Shown here piece by piece: positions 37,779 to 47,193 of a stretch of 50,247 bases of DNA. The position numbers and the translations under genes are program-made. Below the pieces are notes generated by a model. That model saw only the letters and a list, made by a program, of their open reading frames with translations. It made no database searches and was not told the origin of the DNA. The DNA comes from Minwuia thermotolerans (GTDB taxonomy: Bacteria; Pseudomonadota; Alphaproteobacteria; Minwuiales; Minwuiaceae). Where the stretch lies: positions 1 to 50,247 of the forward strand of contig BQJF01000023.1 of NCBI GenBank assembly GCA_021604565.1, written 5' to 3'. How positions within the stretch are numbered: position 1 is the stretch's first letter; each line of letters opens with the position of its first letter.

Positions 37779-39128
37779 ATGACCAAGTCCAATGACAGCG
37801 GTGTATCACGCCGCAGCATTCTGAAGGCAGGTACCGCACTGGGTGCCGGTGCGGTGATCGCGCCGACGTTCTTCGTGCGCAACGCATGGGCCGAGGAATT
37901 CCGCAACAATCCGGGCAATGCTTCCAGTGTGAAGTTCGGTTTCAACGTGCCGCAGACCGGCGCCTACGCCGACGAGGGCGCTGACGAGCTGCGCGCCTAC
38001 GAGCTGGCCGTGAAGCACATCAATGGCGAGGGTGACGGCGGCATGCTGAACACCATGCAGCCGCTGATGCTGAAGGGCGACGGCGTGCTGGGCAAGAAGG
38101 TCGAGTATGTCACGGGTGACACGCAGACCAAGTCCGATGCCGCCCGCGCGTCCGCCAAGCGGATGATCGAGAAGGACGGCGTCATCATGTATTCCGGCGG
38201 TTCCTCGTCGGGTGTCGCCATCGCCCAGCAGAGCCTGGCGCAGGAGATGGGCGTCGTCTTCATGAACGGCCTGACCCATTCCAACGACACCACCGGCAAG
38301 GACAAGCGCCGCTATGGCTTCCGCCATTTCTTCAATGCCTACATGTCCGGCGCCGCGCTGGGTCCGGTGCTGAAGGAAACGATGGGTACCGACCGTCGCG
38401 CCTACCACCTGACAGCCGACTACACCTGGGGCTGGACGCAGGAAGAATCGATCAAGAACACCACGGAAGGTCTGGGCTGGGAGACGGTCAACGCCGTCCG
38501 CACACCGCTGGGTGCCGGTGACTTCTCGCAGTACATCACGCCGGTGCTGAACTCCGGCGCCGACGTGCTGATCCTGAACCACTACGGCAAGGACATGATC
38601 AACTCCCTGACCCAGGCGGTGCAGTTCGGTCTGCGCGACAAGCAGGTCAACGGCAAGGACTTCCAGATCGTCGTTCCGCTGTACTCGCGTCTGATGGCGC
38701 AGGGTGCCGGCGCGAACATCAAGGGGATCTACGGCACGACCAACTGGAACTGGTCGCTGCAGGATGCCGGTTCGCAGGCGTTCGTGAAGTCCTTCGGCCA
38801 GGAGTACGGTTTCCCGCCGTCGCAGGCTGCCCACACCTGCTACGTGCAGACCATCCTGTATGCCGATGCCTGCGCCCGCGCCGGCACCTTCTATCCGCCG
38901 GAGGTCATCAAGGCGCTGGAAGGCTTCGAGTTCGACGGCATGGGCAACGGCAAGACGCTGTATCGCGCCGAGGACCACCAGTGCTTCAAGGATGTGCTGG
39001 TCGTGCGCGGCAACGAGAATGCAACCAGCCAGTTCGACCTTCTCGAGGTCGTGCAGGAAGTCCCGGCGTCGCAGGTCACCTACGACCCGAGCATCTTCGG
39101 TGGCGAACTGGGCCCCTACAAGGTCTGA
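37779..39128 (+). CDS. Tat-exported substrate-binding protein of a branched-chain amino acid-type ABC importer
   Basis: The 449-aa protein starts with a twin-arginine signal (SRRSILKAGTALGAGAVIAP, cleavage near AWA-EE, about residue 38). The mature part is a Leu/Ile/Val-binding-type periplasmic protein (KFGFNVPQTGAYADEGADE near its start). The ligand is not evident; this group includes proteins for amino acids, urea, amides and small carboxylates. The upstream frame is open to 37716, but GGGAGGG precedes the ATG at 37779. The gene is followed by a 154-base gap with a hairpin and then the four transporter genes. The divergent ScfR-like regulator suggests control by a short-chain acyl metabolite. 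Confidence 0.92.
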   Translation: MTKSNDSGVSRRSILKAGTALGAGAVIAPTFFVRNAWAEEFRNNPGNASSVKFGFNVPQTGAYADEGADELRAYELAVKHINGEGDGGMLNTMQPLMLKGDGVLGKKVEYVTGDTQTKSDAARASAKRMIEKDGVIMYSGGSSSGVAIAQQSLAQEMGVVFMNGLTHSNDTTGKDKRRYGFRHFFNAYMSGAALGPVLKETMGTDRRAYHLTADYTWGWTQEESIKNTTEGLGWETVNAVRTPLGAGDFSQYITPVLNSGADVLILNHYGKDMINSLTQAVQFGLRDKQVNGKDFQIVVPLYSRLMAQGAGANIKGIYGTTNWNWSLQDAGSQAFVKSFGQEYGFPPSQAAHTCYVQTILYADACARAGTFYPPEVIKALEGFEFDGMGNGKTLYRAEDHQCFKDVLVVRGNENATSQFDLLEVVQEVPASQVTYDPSIFGGELGPYKV

Positions 39129-39139
39129 ACCACGGAAGT

Positions 39140-39170
39140 TTCCGGGGCCGCTGCTGGCGACCCCGGAAAT
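39140..39170 (+). other. Intergenic hairpin between binding protein and permease genes
   Basis: TTTCCGGGG (39140-39148) pairs with CCCCGGAAA (39162-39170) across a 13-base loop. No T-run follows. Hairpins here commonly stabilise the abundant binding-protein mRNA or reduce read-through to the permeases. That role is inferred. Confidence 0.5.
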
Positions 39171-39282
39171 TCGGACTGGTCCGGTCGCCCCACCTCCCCG
39201 GGATGGCCGGACCATCTTCGTTTCGGACCCGCGACAGGCTAGGGTTGTCGGAACGGTGAACTGACTCCGGACGGGTGGGATC

Positions 39283-40299
39283 ATGGACGTCATTCTGCTT
39301 CAGCTTCTCAACGGTCTCGACAAGGGCGGTGCCTATGCACTGATCGCCCTGGGCCTGACGATCATCTTCGGCACCCTGGGTGTCGTGAACTTCGCCCATG
39401 GCGCGCTGTTCATGCTGGGGGCTTTCTGTGCCGTATCGGTCCAGGCCCTGCTGACCATCTCGAAGAAGGTGAAGGACGAGAGCATCAAGTTCTTCGATGC
39501 CTACAAGGAAATCCCCTACCTGGAGGCATGGTGGGGCGATACCGGCGCGATGATCATCGATTACGCCGTACCCATATCCATACTCGTCGCCATCCCGCTG
39601 ATGCTGCTGATCGGCCTGGGGATGGAACGCGGTCTTATCCGCTACTTCTACAAGCGCCCGCACGCCGAGCAGATCCTGGTCACCTTCGGCCTCGCCATTG
39701 TCGTGCAGGAACTGATCAAGGCACAGTTCGGTGCCAACCCGATTCCGACACCCGCCCCGGAAGTGATCGCGGGCAGCGCCAATGTCGGCCTCTGGGTCGG
39801 GCTGGGTGAATCCGTGGTCTATCCCTGGTGGCGGCTGATCTATCTCGCCTTTGCCGGTGTGGTGATCGCCTCGGCCTTCGCGTTCCTGAACCTGACCACA
39901 TACGGCATGGTGGTTCGCGCGGGCATGGCCGACAGGGAAACCGTTGGCCTGCTGGGCATCAACATCCAGCGCCGTTTCACCATCGTGTTCGGCATGGCCG
40001 CCGTGATCGCCGGTCTGGCGGGCGTCATGTACACGCCGATCCTGCCACCCGACTATCACATGGGCATGGACTTCCTGGTGCTGTCCTTCGTCGTGGTGGT
40101 TGTCGGCGGCATGGGATCACTCGGCGGCGCGGTGCTCGCCGGATTCGTGCTGGGCATCCTGCAGTCGTTCGCATCGATGAACGAGGTGAAGTCGATCCTG
40201 CCCGGCATTGACCAGATCATCATCTACCTGATCGCCGTCGTCATTCTGCTGGTTCGTCCCCGTGGCCTGCTCGGCCGCAAGGGTGTCATGGAGTCCTGA
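39283..40299 (+). CDS. livH: ABC importer permease, LivH family
   Basis: The 338-aa inner-membrane permease has eight or so hydrophobic segments and the LivH hallmarks [19 protein letters not shown] at the N-terminus, [13 protein letters not shown], and [18 protein letters not shown] near the C-terminus. A loop insertion (about 55-80) makes it slightly longer than E. coli LivH. GGGTGGGA precedes the ATG. The stop overlaps the livM start. With LivM it forms the membrane channel of the importer; the symbol denotes family, not a proven substrate. Confidence 0.93.
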   Translation: MDVILLQLLNGLDKGGAYALIALGLTIIFGTLGVVNFAHGALFMLGAFCAVSVQALLTISKKVKDESIKFFDAYKEIPYLEAWWGDTGAMIIDYAVPISILVAIPLMLLIGLGMERGLIRYFYKRPHAEQILVTFGLAIVVQELIKAQFGANPIPTPAPEVIAGSANVGLWVGLGESVVYPWWRLIYLAFAGVVIASAFAFLNLTTYGMVVRAGMADRETVGLLGINIQRRFTIVFGMAAVIAGLAGVMYTPILPPDYHMGMDFLVLSFVVVVVGGMGSLGGAVLAGFVLGILQSFASMNEVKSILPGIDQIIIYLIAVVILLVRPRGLLGRKGVMES

Positions 40300-41444
40300 T
40301 GATGTTTGCCGGTCTCTCACGCAACGACAAGCTGCTGTTCGCGGGCTTCACGATCGCCGCCCTGGCCATGCCCCTGCTGGCCTGGCCGGTCGGCGCGAAC
40401 TATCCCGACCTGCTGCAGAAATTCGCGATCTACGGCATCTTCGCCATTGGTTTCAACATCCTGTTCGGCCTGACAGGCTATCTGTCCTTCGGCCATGCGG
40501 CTTTCCTGGGCGTCGGGTCCTATGCCGCGGTCTGGATGTTCAAGGGGGTGACCATGAACGTCATCCCGGCCGTGATCTTCGGTGTCCTGGTATCGGGCAT
40601 GTTCGCCGCCCTGATCGGTTTCATCAGCCTGCGCCGGTCGGGCATCTATTTCTCGATCCTGACGCTCGCCTTCGCGCAGATGTCGTACAATCTCGCCTAT
40701 TCGGTGCTGACGCCGATCACCAACGGCGAGACAGGACTGCAACTGAGCCAGGATGACGCCCGTGTGATTGACCGCATGTTCACGGAGCAGACGGCGGGCC
40801 TGCCTTCCACCAACCTGTTCGGGCTGGAGATGAGCGGCTACCCCGGATTCTATTTCTGCTGCGTCCTGCTGATCATCGCCTTCTTCATCGCCCTGCGGAT
40901 CCAGCGTTCGCCCTTCGGCATGATGTTGCGGGCGATCAAGACCAACCAGGTGCGAATGAACTACACGGGCTTCAACACACGCCCCTATGCCCTGACAGCC
41001 TTCATCATCTCCGGCATGTATGCCGGTCTCGCCGGTTCGCTGCTGGCGGTGACCGACCCGCTGGCAGGGGCGGAGCGAATGCAGTGGACGGCATCGGGCG
41101 AGGTCGTGCTGATGACCATCCTCGGCGGCGCCGGTACGCTGATCGGCCCGATCCTTGGCGCCGGGCTGATCAAGTACTTCGAGAACATCTTCTCTTCCTA
41201 CAATGACGGCCTGCTGGCGGAGAGTTTCTCCTTCCTGCCGGATTTCCTGAACGACGCCCTGGTGTTCGTCATCGGTCCGTTCGTGGGTGAAGGCTGGAGC
41301 CTGCTGCTGGGTATTGTCTTCATGGCGATTGTCATCTTCCTGCCCGGCGGGCTGATGGAAGGGTTGGCGCGAATCCATGGCTGGTATCGCAGACGGGGTC
41401 AGGGCGATGCAGGACGCAAGGTCGCGAAACAGGCTGCCGAGTAG
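40299..41444 (+). CDS. livM: ABC importer permease, LivM family
   Basis: The 381-aa membrane protein has the LivM signatures [20 protein letters not shown] and a late [17 protein letters not shown] block. Nine or ten hydrophobic segments are visible, with a basic tail. Its start overlaps the livH stop, and a second ATG follows directly. It pairs with LivH in the transporter. An 11-base gap separates it from the first ATPase gene. Confidence 0.93.
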   Translation: MMFAGLSRNDKLLFAGFTIAALAMPLLAWPVGANYPDLLQKFAIYGIFAIGFNILFGLTGYLSFGHAAFLGVGSYAAVWMFKGVTMNVIPAVIFGVLVSGMFAALIGFISLRRSGIYFSILTLAFAQMSYNLAYSVLTPITNGETGLQLSQDDARVIDRMFTEQTAGLPSTNLFGLEMSGYPGFYFCCVLLIIAFFIALRIQRSPFGMMLRAIKTNQVRMNYTGFNTRPYALTAFIISGMYAGLAGSLLAVTDPLAGAERMQWTASGEVVLMTILGGAGTLIGPILGAGLIKYFENIFSSYNDGLLAESFSFLPDFLNDALVFVIGPFVGEGWSLLLGIVFMAIVIFLPGGLMEGLARIHGWYRRRGQGDAGRKVAKQAAE

Positions 41445-41454
41445 GAACACGGAC

Positions 41455-42207
41455 ATGGCAATTCTTGAAGTCAACGACGTGAACAAGGCCTTCGGCGGAC
41501 TGAAGGCACTGAATGCCGTGAACCTCTCCGTCGAGGAGGGCACGGTTCACGCCATCATCGGTCCCAACGGCGCGGGCAAGTCGACCCTGCTGAACTGCTT
41601 CGTCGGGCGGCTGATACCGGATACCGGCAGCGTCATCTTCGACGGCCAGTCGCTGCTGGGGATCAAGCCGCATCAGATCAACCAGACCGGGGTCGCCCGC
41701 GTGTTCCAGACGCCGGAAATCTTCACGGACCTCAGCATTCTGGAGAACGTGATGATCCCTGCGTTCGCCAAGGTCGACGGGGCTTTCCGGATCAATGCCT
41801 GGAAGACCGTCGGTACGCGCGGTGAGGTGCGGGACATGGCGGAGAAGGTACTGGAGGAAGTTGGCCTGCACGAGAAGCGGGACACCATCGCCTCCAGCCT
41901 GTCACGCGGCGACAAGCGGCGTCTGGAGATGGCGATGTGTCTGGTCCAGGATCCGAAGCTGCTGCTGCTGGACGAGCCGACCGCGGGCATGTCGCGGGCC
42001 GACACCAACAACACGGTCGATCTGCTGCAGCGTGTCGGCACACACATCACCAAGATTGTGATCGAGCATGACATGCACGTCGTGTTCAGTCTGGCCGACC
42101 ACATAAGTGTTCTGGCGCAGGGGACGGTGATCGCCGGCGGCAAGCCGGAGGACATCAAGGGCAATCCGAAGGTTCAGGAAGCCTATCTCGGGGGGGCGCA
42201 CGCATGA
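41455..42207 (+). CDS. livG: ABC importer ATPase, LivG family
   Basis: The 250-aa ATPase has Walker A GPNGAGKST, a Q-loop in VFQTPEIF, the signature LSRGDKRRLEMAM and Walker B LLLLDEPTAGM. In the ABC signature the usual LSGGQ is LSRGD, a common LivG-type variant. The open frame extends upstream, but ATG 41455 after AGGA gives the standard MAILEVNDVNKAFGG start. It ends in a four-base overlap with livF. Confidence 0.94.
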   Translation: MAILEVNDVNKAFGGLKALNAVNLSVEEGTVHAIIGPNGAGKSTLLNCFVGRLIPDTGSVIFDGQSLLGIKPHQINQTGVARVFQTPEIFTDLSILENVMIPAFAKVDGAFRINAWKTVGTRGEVRDMAEKVLEEVGLHEKRDTIASSLSRGDKRRLEMAMCLVQDPKLLLLDEPTAGMSRADTNNTVDLLQRVGTHITKIVIEHDMHVVFSLADHISVLAQGTVIAGGKPEDIKGNPKVQEAYLGGAHA

Positions 42208-42965
42208 ATGTCGCAACGGCGGATAAGCCCGGAACGGGAACGGGTCCCGTACAGTCCGGGGATGCCTATTTCTCCTGCCAGGGACTGCAGAGCTACTACG
42301 GCGAGAGCTATATCGTCCAGGACATCAGCTTCGATGTGAAGCAGGGCGAGATTCTGGCATTGCTGGGCCGGAACGGCGCCGGCAAGACATCGACGCTGCG
42401 CACCATCGCGCGCATGGACGACCCGCAACTGCATGAGGGCGAGATCTGGCTGGAGGGCCAGCCGCTGCACACCATGGCAGACTGGCAGGCAGCCCAGCTC
42501 GGAGTCGGTCTGGTGCCGGAGGACCGGCGGATCATCCAGGGCCTGACAGTGGAAGAGAACCTGAAGCTGGCACAGATCGAGAAACCGCTTGGCTGGACCC
42601 TGGACCGGATCTACGAGCACTTTCCGCGGCTGGCCGAACGGCGCAAGCAGGAAGCGGTCACCATGTCCGGCGGCGAACAGCAGATGCTGGCCGTGGCGCG
42701 GGCGCTGGCTCGGGATCTGAAACTGCTGCTGCTCGACGAACCCTACGAGGGGCTGGCTCCCGTGATCGTGCAGGAGATCGAGAAGATCGTGGCGGAGATC
42801 AAGGGACTGGGCATCACCACCATCATCGTGGAGCAGAATGCCGTTGCGGCGCTGGAACTGGCCGACCGTGCCCTGATCCTCGACATGGGCCAGATCGTGT
42901 TCCGCGGTTCAGCGCGGGAAGTGCTCGACAACGCCGATCTGCGTCACGAGTACCTGGCAATCTGA
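42204..42965 (+). CDS. livF: ABC importer ATPase, LivF family
   Basis: The 253-aa ATPase has Walker A GRNGAGKTS, the LivF-type VPEDRRIIQGLTVEENL segment, signature MSGGEQQMLAVARAL and Walker B LLLLDEPYEGLAP. It has a short extra N-terminus of about 20 residues before the usual start of the fold. It overlaps livG by four bases and is the last gene of the importer operon, with the TetR gene convergent 30 bases away. Confidence 0.94.
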   Translation: MNVATADKPGTGTGPVQSGDAYFSCQGLQSYYGESYIVQDISFDVKQGEILALLGRNGAGKTSTLRTIARMDDPQLHEGEIWLEGQPLHTMADWQAAQLGVGLVPEDRRIIQGLTVEENLKLAQIEKPLGWTLDRIYEHFPRLAERRKQEAVTMSGGEQQMLAVARALARDLKLLLLDEPYEGLAPVIVQEIEKIVAEIKGLGITTIIVEQNAVAALELADRALILDMGQIVFRGSAREVLDNADLRHEYLAI

Positions 42966-42994
42966 GTCCAGGTGAGGTCCACCGGTTGAAGGAT

Positions 42995-43585
42995 TCAGCA
43001 GTCGGATTCCGGCACGATGCGCCACGCGCGCGCATCCGACAGCGCCGACTGCAGGGCGGTCTGCAGGATTTCCTCTGCCAGCGGACTGTCGTCCGGCACG
43101 GCGCGGGACAGCATCAGCGCCCCCACCATCCTGTTCACCAGATCCACGGCGCGGGCACGTGTCGCCGGGGAGTCCGGTTCCGGCAACAGGGCGGCGACGG
43201 AAGCTATCATCTGTTCCAGCCCGTCGGCGAAAACGGTACGAACATCGTCTGACTGACGGCTGACGTCACCGCCCAGTGCTGCGGCGGGGCAGTTTCGACC
43301 CGGCGCGTTTCGTGCTGCCCGGGAAAGATAGCCGGTGAGCAGTTGTTCCAGATCCCGCGCCCGCGCACGTTGTGCCGCCATTTCCTGCCAGGCATGGTCG
43401 AGCGCCTCTGCCGCCAGTGCATCCTTCGATTTGAAGTGATTGTAGAAGCCGCCATGGGTAAATCCGGCAGCCTTCATCAGGTCACCGACCCCGATACCGT
43501 CAAAACCACGCGCCCGGAACTGCTCTGCCGCCGTATCGAGCACCTGCATCCGGTTCCGTCTCGCCTGTTCCTTGCTGATCCGCAT
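42995..43585 (-). CDS. TetR/AcrR family transcriptional regulator
   Basis: The 196-aa repressor has an N-terminal TetR helix-turn-helix (about 10-57, with GIGVGDLMKAAGFTHGGFYN and HFKSKDAL). The C-terminal ligand domain contains NCPAAALGGDV, typical of the TetR_C subgroup that senses small electrophiles or aromatics. It is divergent from the tautomerase gene. A 24-bp palindrome lies between them, so it probably represses that gene and perhaps itself. Confidence 0.92.
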   Translation of the reverse strand: MRISKEQARRNRMQVLDTAAEQFRARGFDGIGVGDLMKAAGFTHGGFYNHFKSKDALAAEALDHAWQEMAAQRARARDLEQLLTGYLSRAARNAPGRNCPAAALGGDVSRQSDDVRTVFADGLEQMIASVAALLPEPDSPATRARAVDLVNRMVGALMLSRAVPDDSPLAEEILQTALQSALSDARAWRIVPESDC

Positions 43586-43600
43586 TTTCGCTCACCCGAC

Positions 43601-43651
43601 TTGACAATCGCGACCCGTGTCCAATCTTAATAATGTCGATCATCATTATTA
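43601..43651 (+). promoter_or_regulatory. Promoter with overlapping TetR operator
   Basis: A perfect -35 TTGACA (43601-43606) is followed by a loose -10 around TCTTAAT (43625-43631). Overlapping it is the palindrome TAATAATG-N8-CATTATTA at 43628-43651, whose centre contains GATC. The position over the -10 and start site is that of a repressor operator, and the TetR gene is next door. Confidence 0.65.
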
Positions 43652-43677
43652 TCAAGCATCGAACATGGAGCGCACCG

Positions 43678-44139
43678 ATGCCCCTCTGGAAAGTCTATCA
43701 CCCTGCCGACGCCTTCTCCGCTGACGACAAGCAGCAACTGTCACAGCGGATCACGGCGCTGTACCGCAACCTGCCGAAGTTCTACGTCGGCGTCGTGTTT
43801 CAGGAGGTGGCCGCAGACAGCTTCTATGTCGGTGGCGAACCGAACGGCAACTTCGTCCGCATCTGGATCGATCACATCGCCCGGACCCTGCCGACACCCG
43901 AAATGCGCAAATGGTGGATCGGTCAATGTGACGAGGCACTGGCGCCCTTCGTCAGGGACCGTGGCCTGGACTGGGAGTTCCACATCGACGAGACGGCCTT
44001 CGACCTCTGGTCGATCCAGGGCTATCGCCCACCCCTGCCCGACTCGGAAGACGAGAAACGCTGGATCCGCGAGAACCGGCCCAGCCCACCCACCGGCCAA
44101 CAGGTGCCGTCCAATCAGGATCAGGCGACCCTGCCCTGA
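43678..44139 (+). CDS. Tautomerase superfamily protein (cis-CaaD-like)
   Basis: The 153-aa protein fits the 4-oxalocrotonate tautomerase superfamily, long form related to cis-3-chloroacrylic acid dehalogenase. The frame is open from 43633, but the start at 43678 puts proline directly after Met (MPLWKVYHP), which is required because the N-terminal Pro is the catalytic base. The upstream frame translates the operator. Aligning by eye with cis-CaaD, the position of its His28 is Tyr here (ITALYRNL), so the reaction may differ. Neighbours are a TetR regulator and an old-yellow-enzyme gene, suggesting breakdown of an unsaturated acid or ketone. Confidence 0.82.
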   Translation: MPLWKVYHPADAFSADDKQQLSQRITALYRNLPKFYVGVVFQEVAADSFYVGGEPNGNFVRIWIDHIARTLPTPEMRKWWIGQCDEALAPFVRDRGLDWEFHIDETAFDLWSIQGYRPPLPDSEDEKRWIRENRPSPPTGQQVPSNQDQATLP

Positions 44140-44155
44140 CGGGAACGCAATTGAC

Positions 44156-44192
44156 CGTTTCCGGCGGGCGGGGCTGTATGTCGCCGGAAACG
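44156..44192 (+). other. Hairpin between tautomerase and flavin oxidoreductase genes
   Basis: A perfect 11-bp stem CGTTTCCGGCG/CGCCGGAAACG closes a 15-base loop (44167-44181) in the 79-base gap. There is no T-run after it. It may partly terminate transcription or protect the upstream mRNA. Confidence 0.5.
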
Positions 44193-44218
44193 TCTGAAAC
44201 ATTCGAAGGTCGCCTGCC

Positions 44219-45448
44219 ATGTCCGTCACGCTCGCCAGCCCCCTCACCCTGCCCTGTGGTGCCATCGTCAAGAACCGCTTCGGCAAGGCACCGCTGACAG
44301 AGGGACTGGCGGACGAGATGAACCGGGCGACCGCGCGCCATGCCAGTCTCTATGGCCGTTGGGCGAAGGGCGGGGCCGGTGTCGTGGTGACCGGCAATGT
44401 GCAGGTCGACCGTCGCTATCTGGAGCGTCCGGGCAATGTCGTGATCGATGGCCCCCAGGACGAGACGGCGCTGGCGGGTCTGCGCGCCTATGCAGCGGCG
44501 GGCACAGCCAACCGGACTCATCTCTGGATGCAGATCAATCATCCGGGTCGGCAGACCCCCCGGCGCGTGTGCGAGACACCCGTGGCCCCGTCCGCGGTGC
44601 CGTTGGCGCTGCCCGAATCCGTGTTTGCCCACCCCCGTGCCATGACCGCTGCGGAAGTGAGCGAGGTGATCGAACGTTTCACCCATGCGGCGAAGGTCGC
44701 TCAGGATACCGGTTTCACCGGCGTGCAGGTCCACGCCGCCCATGGCTATCTGCTGAGCCAGTTCCTGACGCCGCTGGTCAACCAGCGTGATGACGAGTGG
44801 GGCGGCAACCTGGAGAACCGGGCGCGGTTGCTGCTGTCGGTGGTGCGCTCGATCCGCCAGGCCTGCGGTGCAGCGTTCCCGATCTCGGTCAAGCTGAACT
44901 CCTCCGACTTCCAGAACGGCGGCTTCAGCAGCGAGGACTGCCTGACGGTGGTGCAGTGGCTCGAGGAAGCCGGAATTGACCATCTGGAGATCTCCGGCGG
45001 CAACTACGAAGAACCGAGCATGATGGGATCGAAGAATACCGAGGGCGCGACGGTTGCCGACAGCACCGTGCGGCGGGAAGCCTATTTCCTGACCTATGCG
45101 GAGGAAATGCGGAAGGTCACCAGCCTGCCGCTGATGGTGACGGGCGGGTTCCGCAGCCGCAAGGGCATGGAGGAAGCACTGGCCGGTGGTGCGCTGGACA
45201 TGATCGGGCTGGGCCGTCCCATGTGCGTCGAGACCGATGCACCCAACAAGCTGCTTGCCGGTGCCGAAACCTGTGGCACATGGGAGAAGGAAATCCGCCC
45301 GGCCAAGGCCGGTATGGGCTGGTTCGCACTGGCCCTGATCAGCCACGGCGATGGCCAGGATCCGAACACCGCGATGACCGGTGAGGAGGCGATGAAGGCC
45401 TATATCGCCAACGAGGAAGCCACGGCCAGCGCACTCGTCGGGCGCTGA
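44219..45448 (+). CDS. NADH:flavin oxidoreductase (old yellow enzyme family)
   Basis: The 409-aa FMN enzyme is a TIM-barrel ene-reductase. Diagnostic segments are QINHPGRQ, the substrate-binding HAAHGYLLSQFL (H at both ends of HAAH), NQRDDEWGGNLENR and the FMN-phosphate region MVTGGFRSRKGM with IGLGRPM. Its length fits the short single-domain form without the FeS/FAD extension of 2,4-dienoyl-CoA reductase. It lies 79 bases after the tautomerase on the same strand and is likely co-regulated by TetR. It would reduce an activated C=C bond. Confidence 0.92.
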   Translation: MSVTLASPLTLPCGAIVKNRFGKAPLTEGLADEMNRATARHASLYGRWAKGGAGVVVTGNVQVDRRYLERPGNVVIDGPQDETALAGLRAYAAAGTANRTHLWMQINHPGRQTPRRVCETPVAPSAVPLALPESVFAHPRAMTAAEVSEVIERFTHAAKVAQDTGFTGVQVHAAHGYLLSQFLTPLVNQRDDEWGGNLENRARLLLSVVRSIRQACGAAFPISVKLNSSDFQNGGFSSEDCLTVVQWLEEAGIDHLEISGGNYEEPSMMGSKNTEGATVADSTVRREAYFLTYAEEMRKVTSLPLMVTGGFRSRKGMEEALAGGALDMIGLGRPMCVETDAPNKLLAGAETCGTWEKEIRPAKAGMGWFALALISHGDGQDPNTAMTGEEAMKAYIANEEATASALVGR

Positions 45449-45519
45449 CCGTTCGGAACAGCAAGGTCGGGTGCGGGCGCAGCAAGGGGGCCGGACGCCA
45501 GAAGCGGCGGCCTCGCCAC

Positions 45520-47139
45520 CTACCGCCGGACCTTGTAGCCGACCTTCTCGCGGTCCCAGGTGCGATCGCTCAACCCGCGATCCCGCAGCTTGTTCTTCTG
45601 GATCTTCGATGAGGGCGTCTTCGGGATCTCGTCGATGAACTCGATGAAGCGCGGCACCGCGAAATAGGGCATGCGGGGGGTGCAGAAATCCAGCAGCTCC
45701 GCAGGCTCCGGCGCGGGTTCGTCCGGGTTCAGCACGATGCAGGCCAGCACCTCGTCCTCGCCACCCAGCTCGGCCTTCACGGCGACCGCCGCCACCTCCA
45801 GCACCGCATCATGCTCCAGCAGCACCGCCTCCACCTCGAAGGAGGAGATGTTCTCCCCCCGGCGACGGATGGTGTCCTTGATGCGGTCGATGTACCAGAG
45901 ATAGCCGCGCTCATCGAAACGACCGGCGTCGCCCGTGTGGAACCAGAAGTTCCGCCAGGTCTCCACCGTGCGGTCGTGCATGCCGTTGTAGCCCTGCATG
46001 AAACAGAACGGCTCCTTCGGGCGCACCAGGATCTCGCCGACTTCGCCCACCGGCAGTTCCTCGTCGGTGTCCGGCTGGGCGACGATGACCTCGAAATACT
46101 CGTCCCAGACCTTGCCCGAACACCCCGCCTCGTTCGGTGCATCGAACGGTCGCCAGACCGGCAGGTTGCACTCCGTCATGCCGAACAGCTCGGTGAACTT
46201 GTTCACGCCGAACCGGTCCGACAGGGCCTGCATGGTCTCGGTCGTAACCGGCAGGGCGCACATGATGCGCAGGCTGTTGTCCGCATCGTCGGGGCGGGCA
46301 GGCTGGCTCAGCACGAAATCGTTCATCGCGCCGAGCAGGTTCGTGGCCGTGGCCTTGTGGCGGCGCACCTCATCTATCCAGGTGCTGGCGCGGAAGACAC
46401 GGGTCAGCACCATGCTGCCACCACCGATCACCGTGCCATAGGTCTGCATCAGGATGCCCTGGGCATGAAACAGCGGCATGCAGGTGAAGAAACGGTCCTC
46501 GGGGCCGAGCTGCATCGACTGCTGCATGGCGACGCCGAACAAGTGCAGGTGCCCGTGCGGCATCAGCACACCCTTCGACGGCCCGGTGGTGCCGGAGGTG
46601 AACATGATCATTCCGGTATCGCTGAAGGCGACCTCGGTGGTGATCTCGTCATCAGGCCCATGCAGCAGCTCGTCGAAGGAGCGCACGTCGATCCTGCTGA
46701 ACTCCGGCCATGGCACATCGGCACCGTCGCTCGGCACATAGACCGTCTGCAGGTCAGGCACCGTGTCCTCGATTTCCGCCAGCCAGGCCAGGAACTCCGG
46801 CTCCACCACCGCGACGCGGGCGCGGCAGTTGGTCAGGACATGGGTCAGGAAACGGCCCTTGTAGGCCGTGTTGACGGCCACCGCCACCGCACCGATGCGG
46901 CTCAGACCGATCCAGGACCAGATATACTCCAGCCGGTTGTGCAGCATCAGCACGACATGATCACCGAAGCCGATACCGGCTCCGGTGTAGGCGTTGCCAT
47001 AGCTGTTGGCCATGCGGTGGGAGGCGGCGTAGCTGTATGGCTCACCATCCTCGAACTGTATGAAGGGACTGTCGGGACGCGCCTCTGCCTGCGTCGCCAG
47101 TACCTTTCCGATCATCCATCCGGACTTGTCCGTCGCCAT
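45520..47139 (-). CDS. AMP-dependent acyl-CoA synthetase (CaiC-like)
   Basis: The 539-aa adenylate-forming ligase has the ATP-binding TSGTTGPSKG (about 181-190), GMTECNLPVW, the hinge region FHTGDAGRFDERGYLWYIDR, and the A10 catalytic lysine K512 in PSSKIQKNKLR. These enzymes activate carboxylic acids to acyl-CoAs; the CaiC-like group uses crotonobetaine, carnitine or related short acids, but the substrate here is unknown. ATG 47139 after GGGGGAGG is preferred to the open frame up to 47184. It is convergent with the flavin oxidoreductase gene. Confidence 0.92.
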   Translation of the reverse strand: MATDKSGWMIGKVLATQAEARPDSPFIQFEDGEPYSYAASHRMANSYGNAYTGAGIGFGDHVVLMLHNRLEYIWSWIGLSRIGAVAVAVNTAYKGRFLTHVLTNCRARVAVVEPEFLAWLAEIEDTVPDLQTVYVPSDGADVPWPEFSRIDVRSFDELLHGPDDEITTEVAFSDTGMIMFTSGTTGPSKGVLMPHGHLHLFGVAMQQSMQLGPEDRFFTCMPLFHAQGILMQTYGTVIGGGSMVLTRVFRASTWIDEVRRHKATATNLLGAMNDFVLSQPARPDDADNSLRIMCALPVTTETMQALSDRFGVNKFTELFGMTECNLPVWRPFDAPNEAGCSGKVWDEYFEVIVAQPDTDEELPVGEVGEILVRPKEPFCFMQGYNGMHDRTVETWRNFWFHTGDAGRFDERGYLWYIDRIKDTIRRRGENISSFEVEAVLLEHDAVLEVAAVAVKAELGGEDEVLACIVLNPDEPAPEPAELLDFCTPRMPYFAVPRFIEFIDEIPKTPSSKIQKNKLRDRGLSDRTWDREKVGYKVRR

Positions 47140-47193
47140 CTCATCCTCCCCCAAGGTCAAGCGGGAGGATGCTACAACACCCATTCCACGCCG

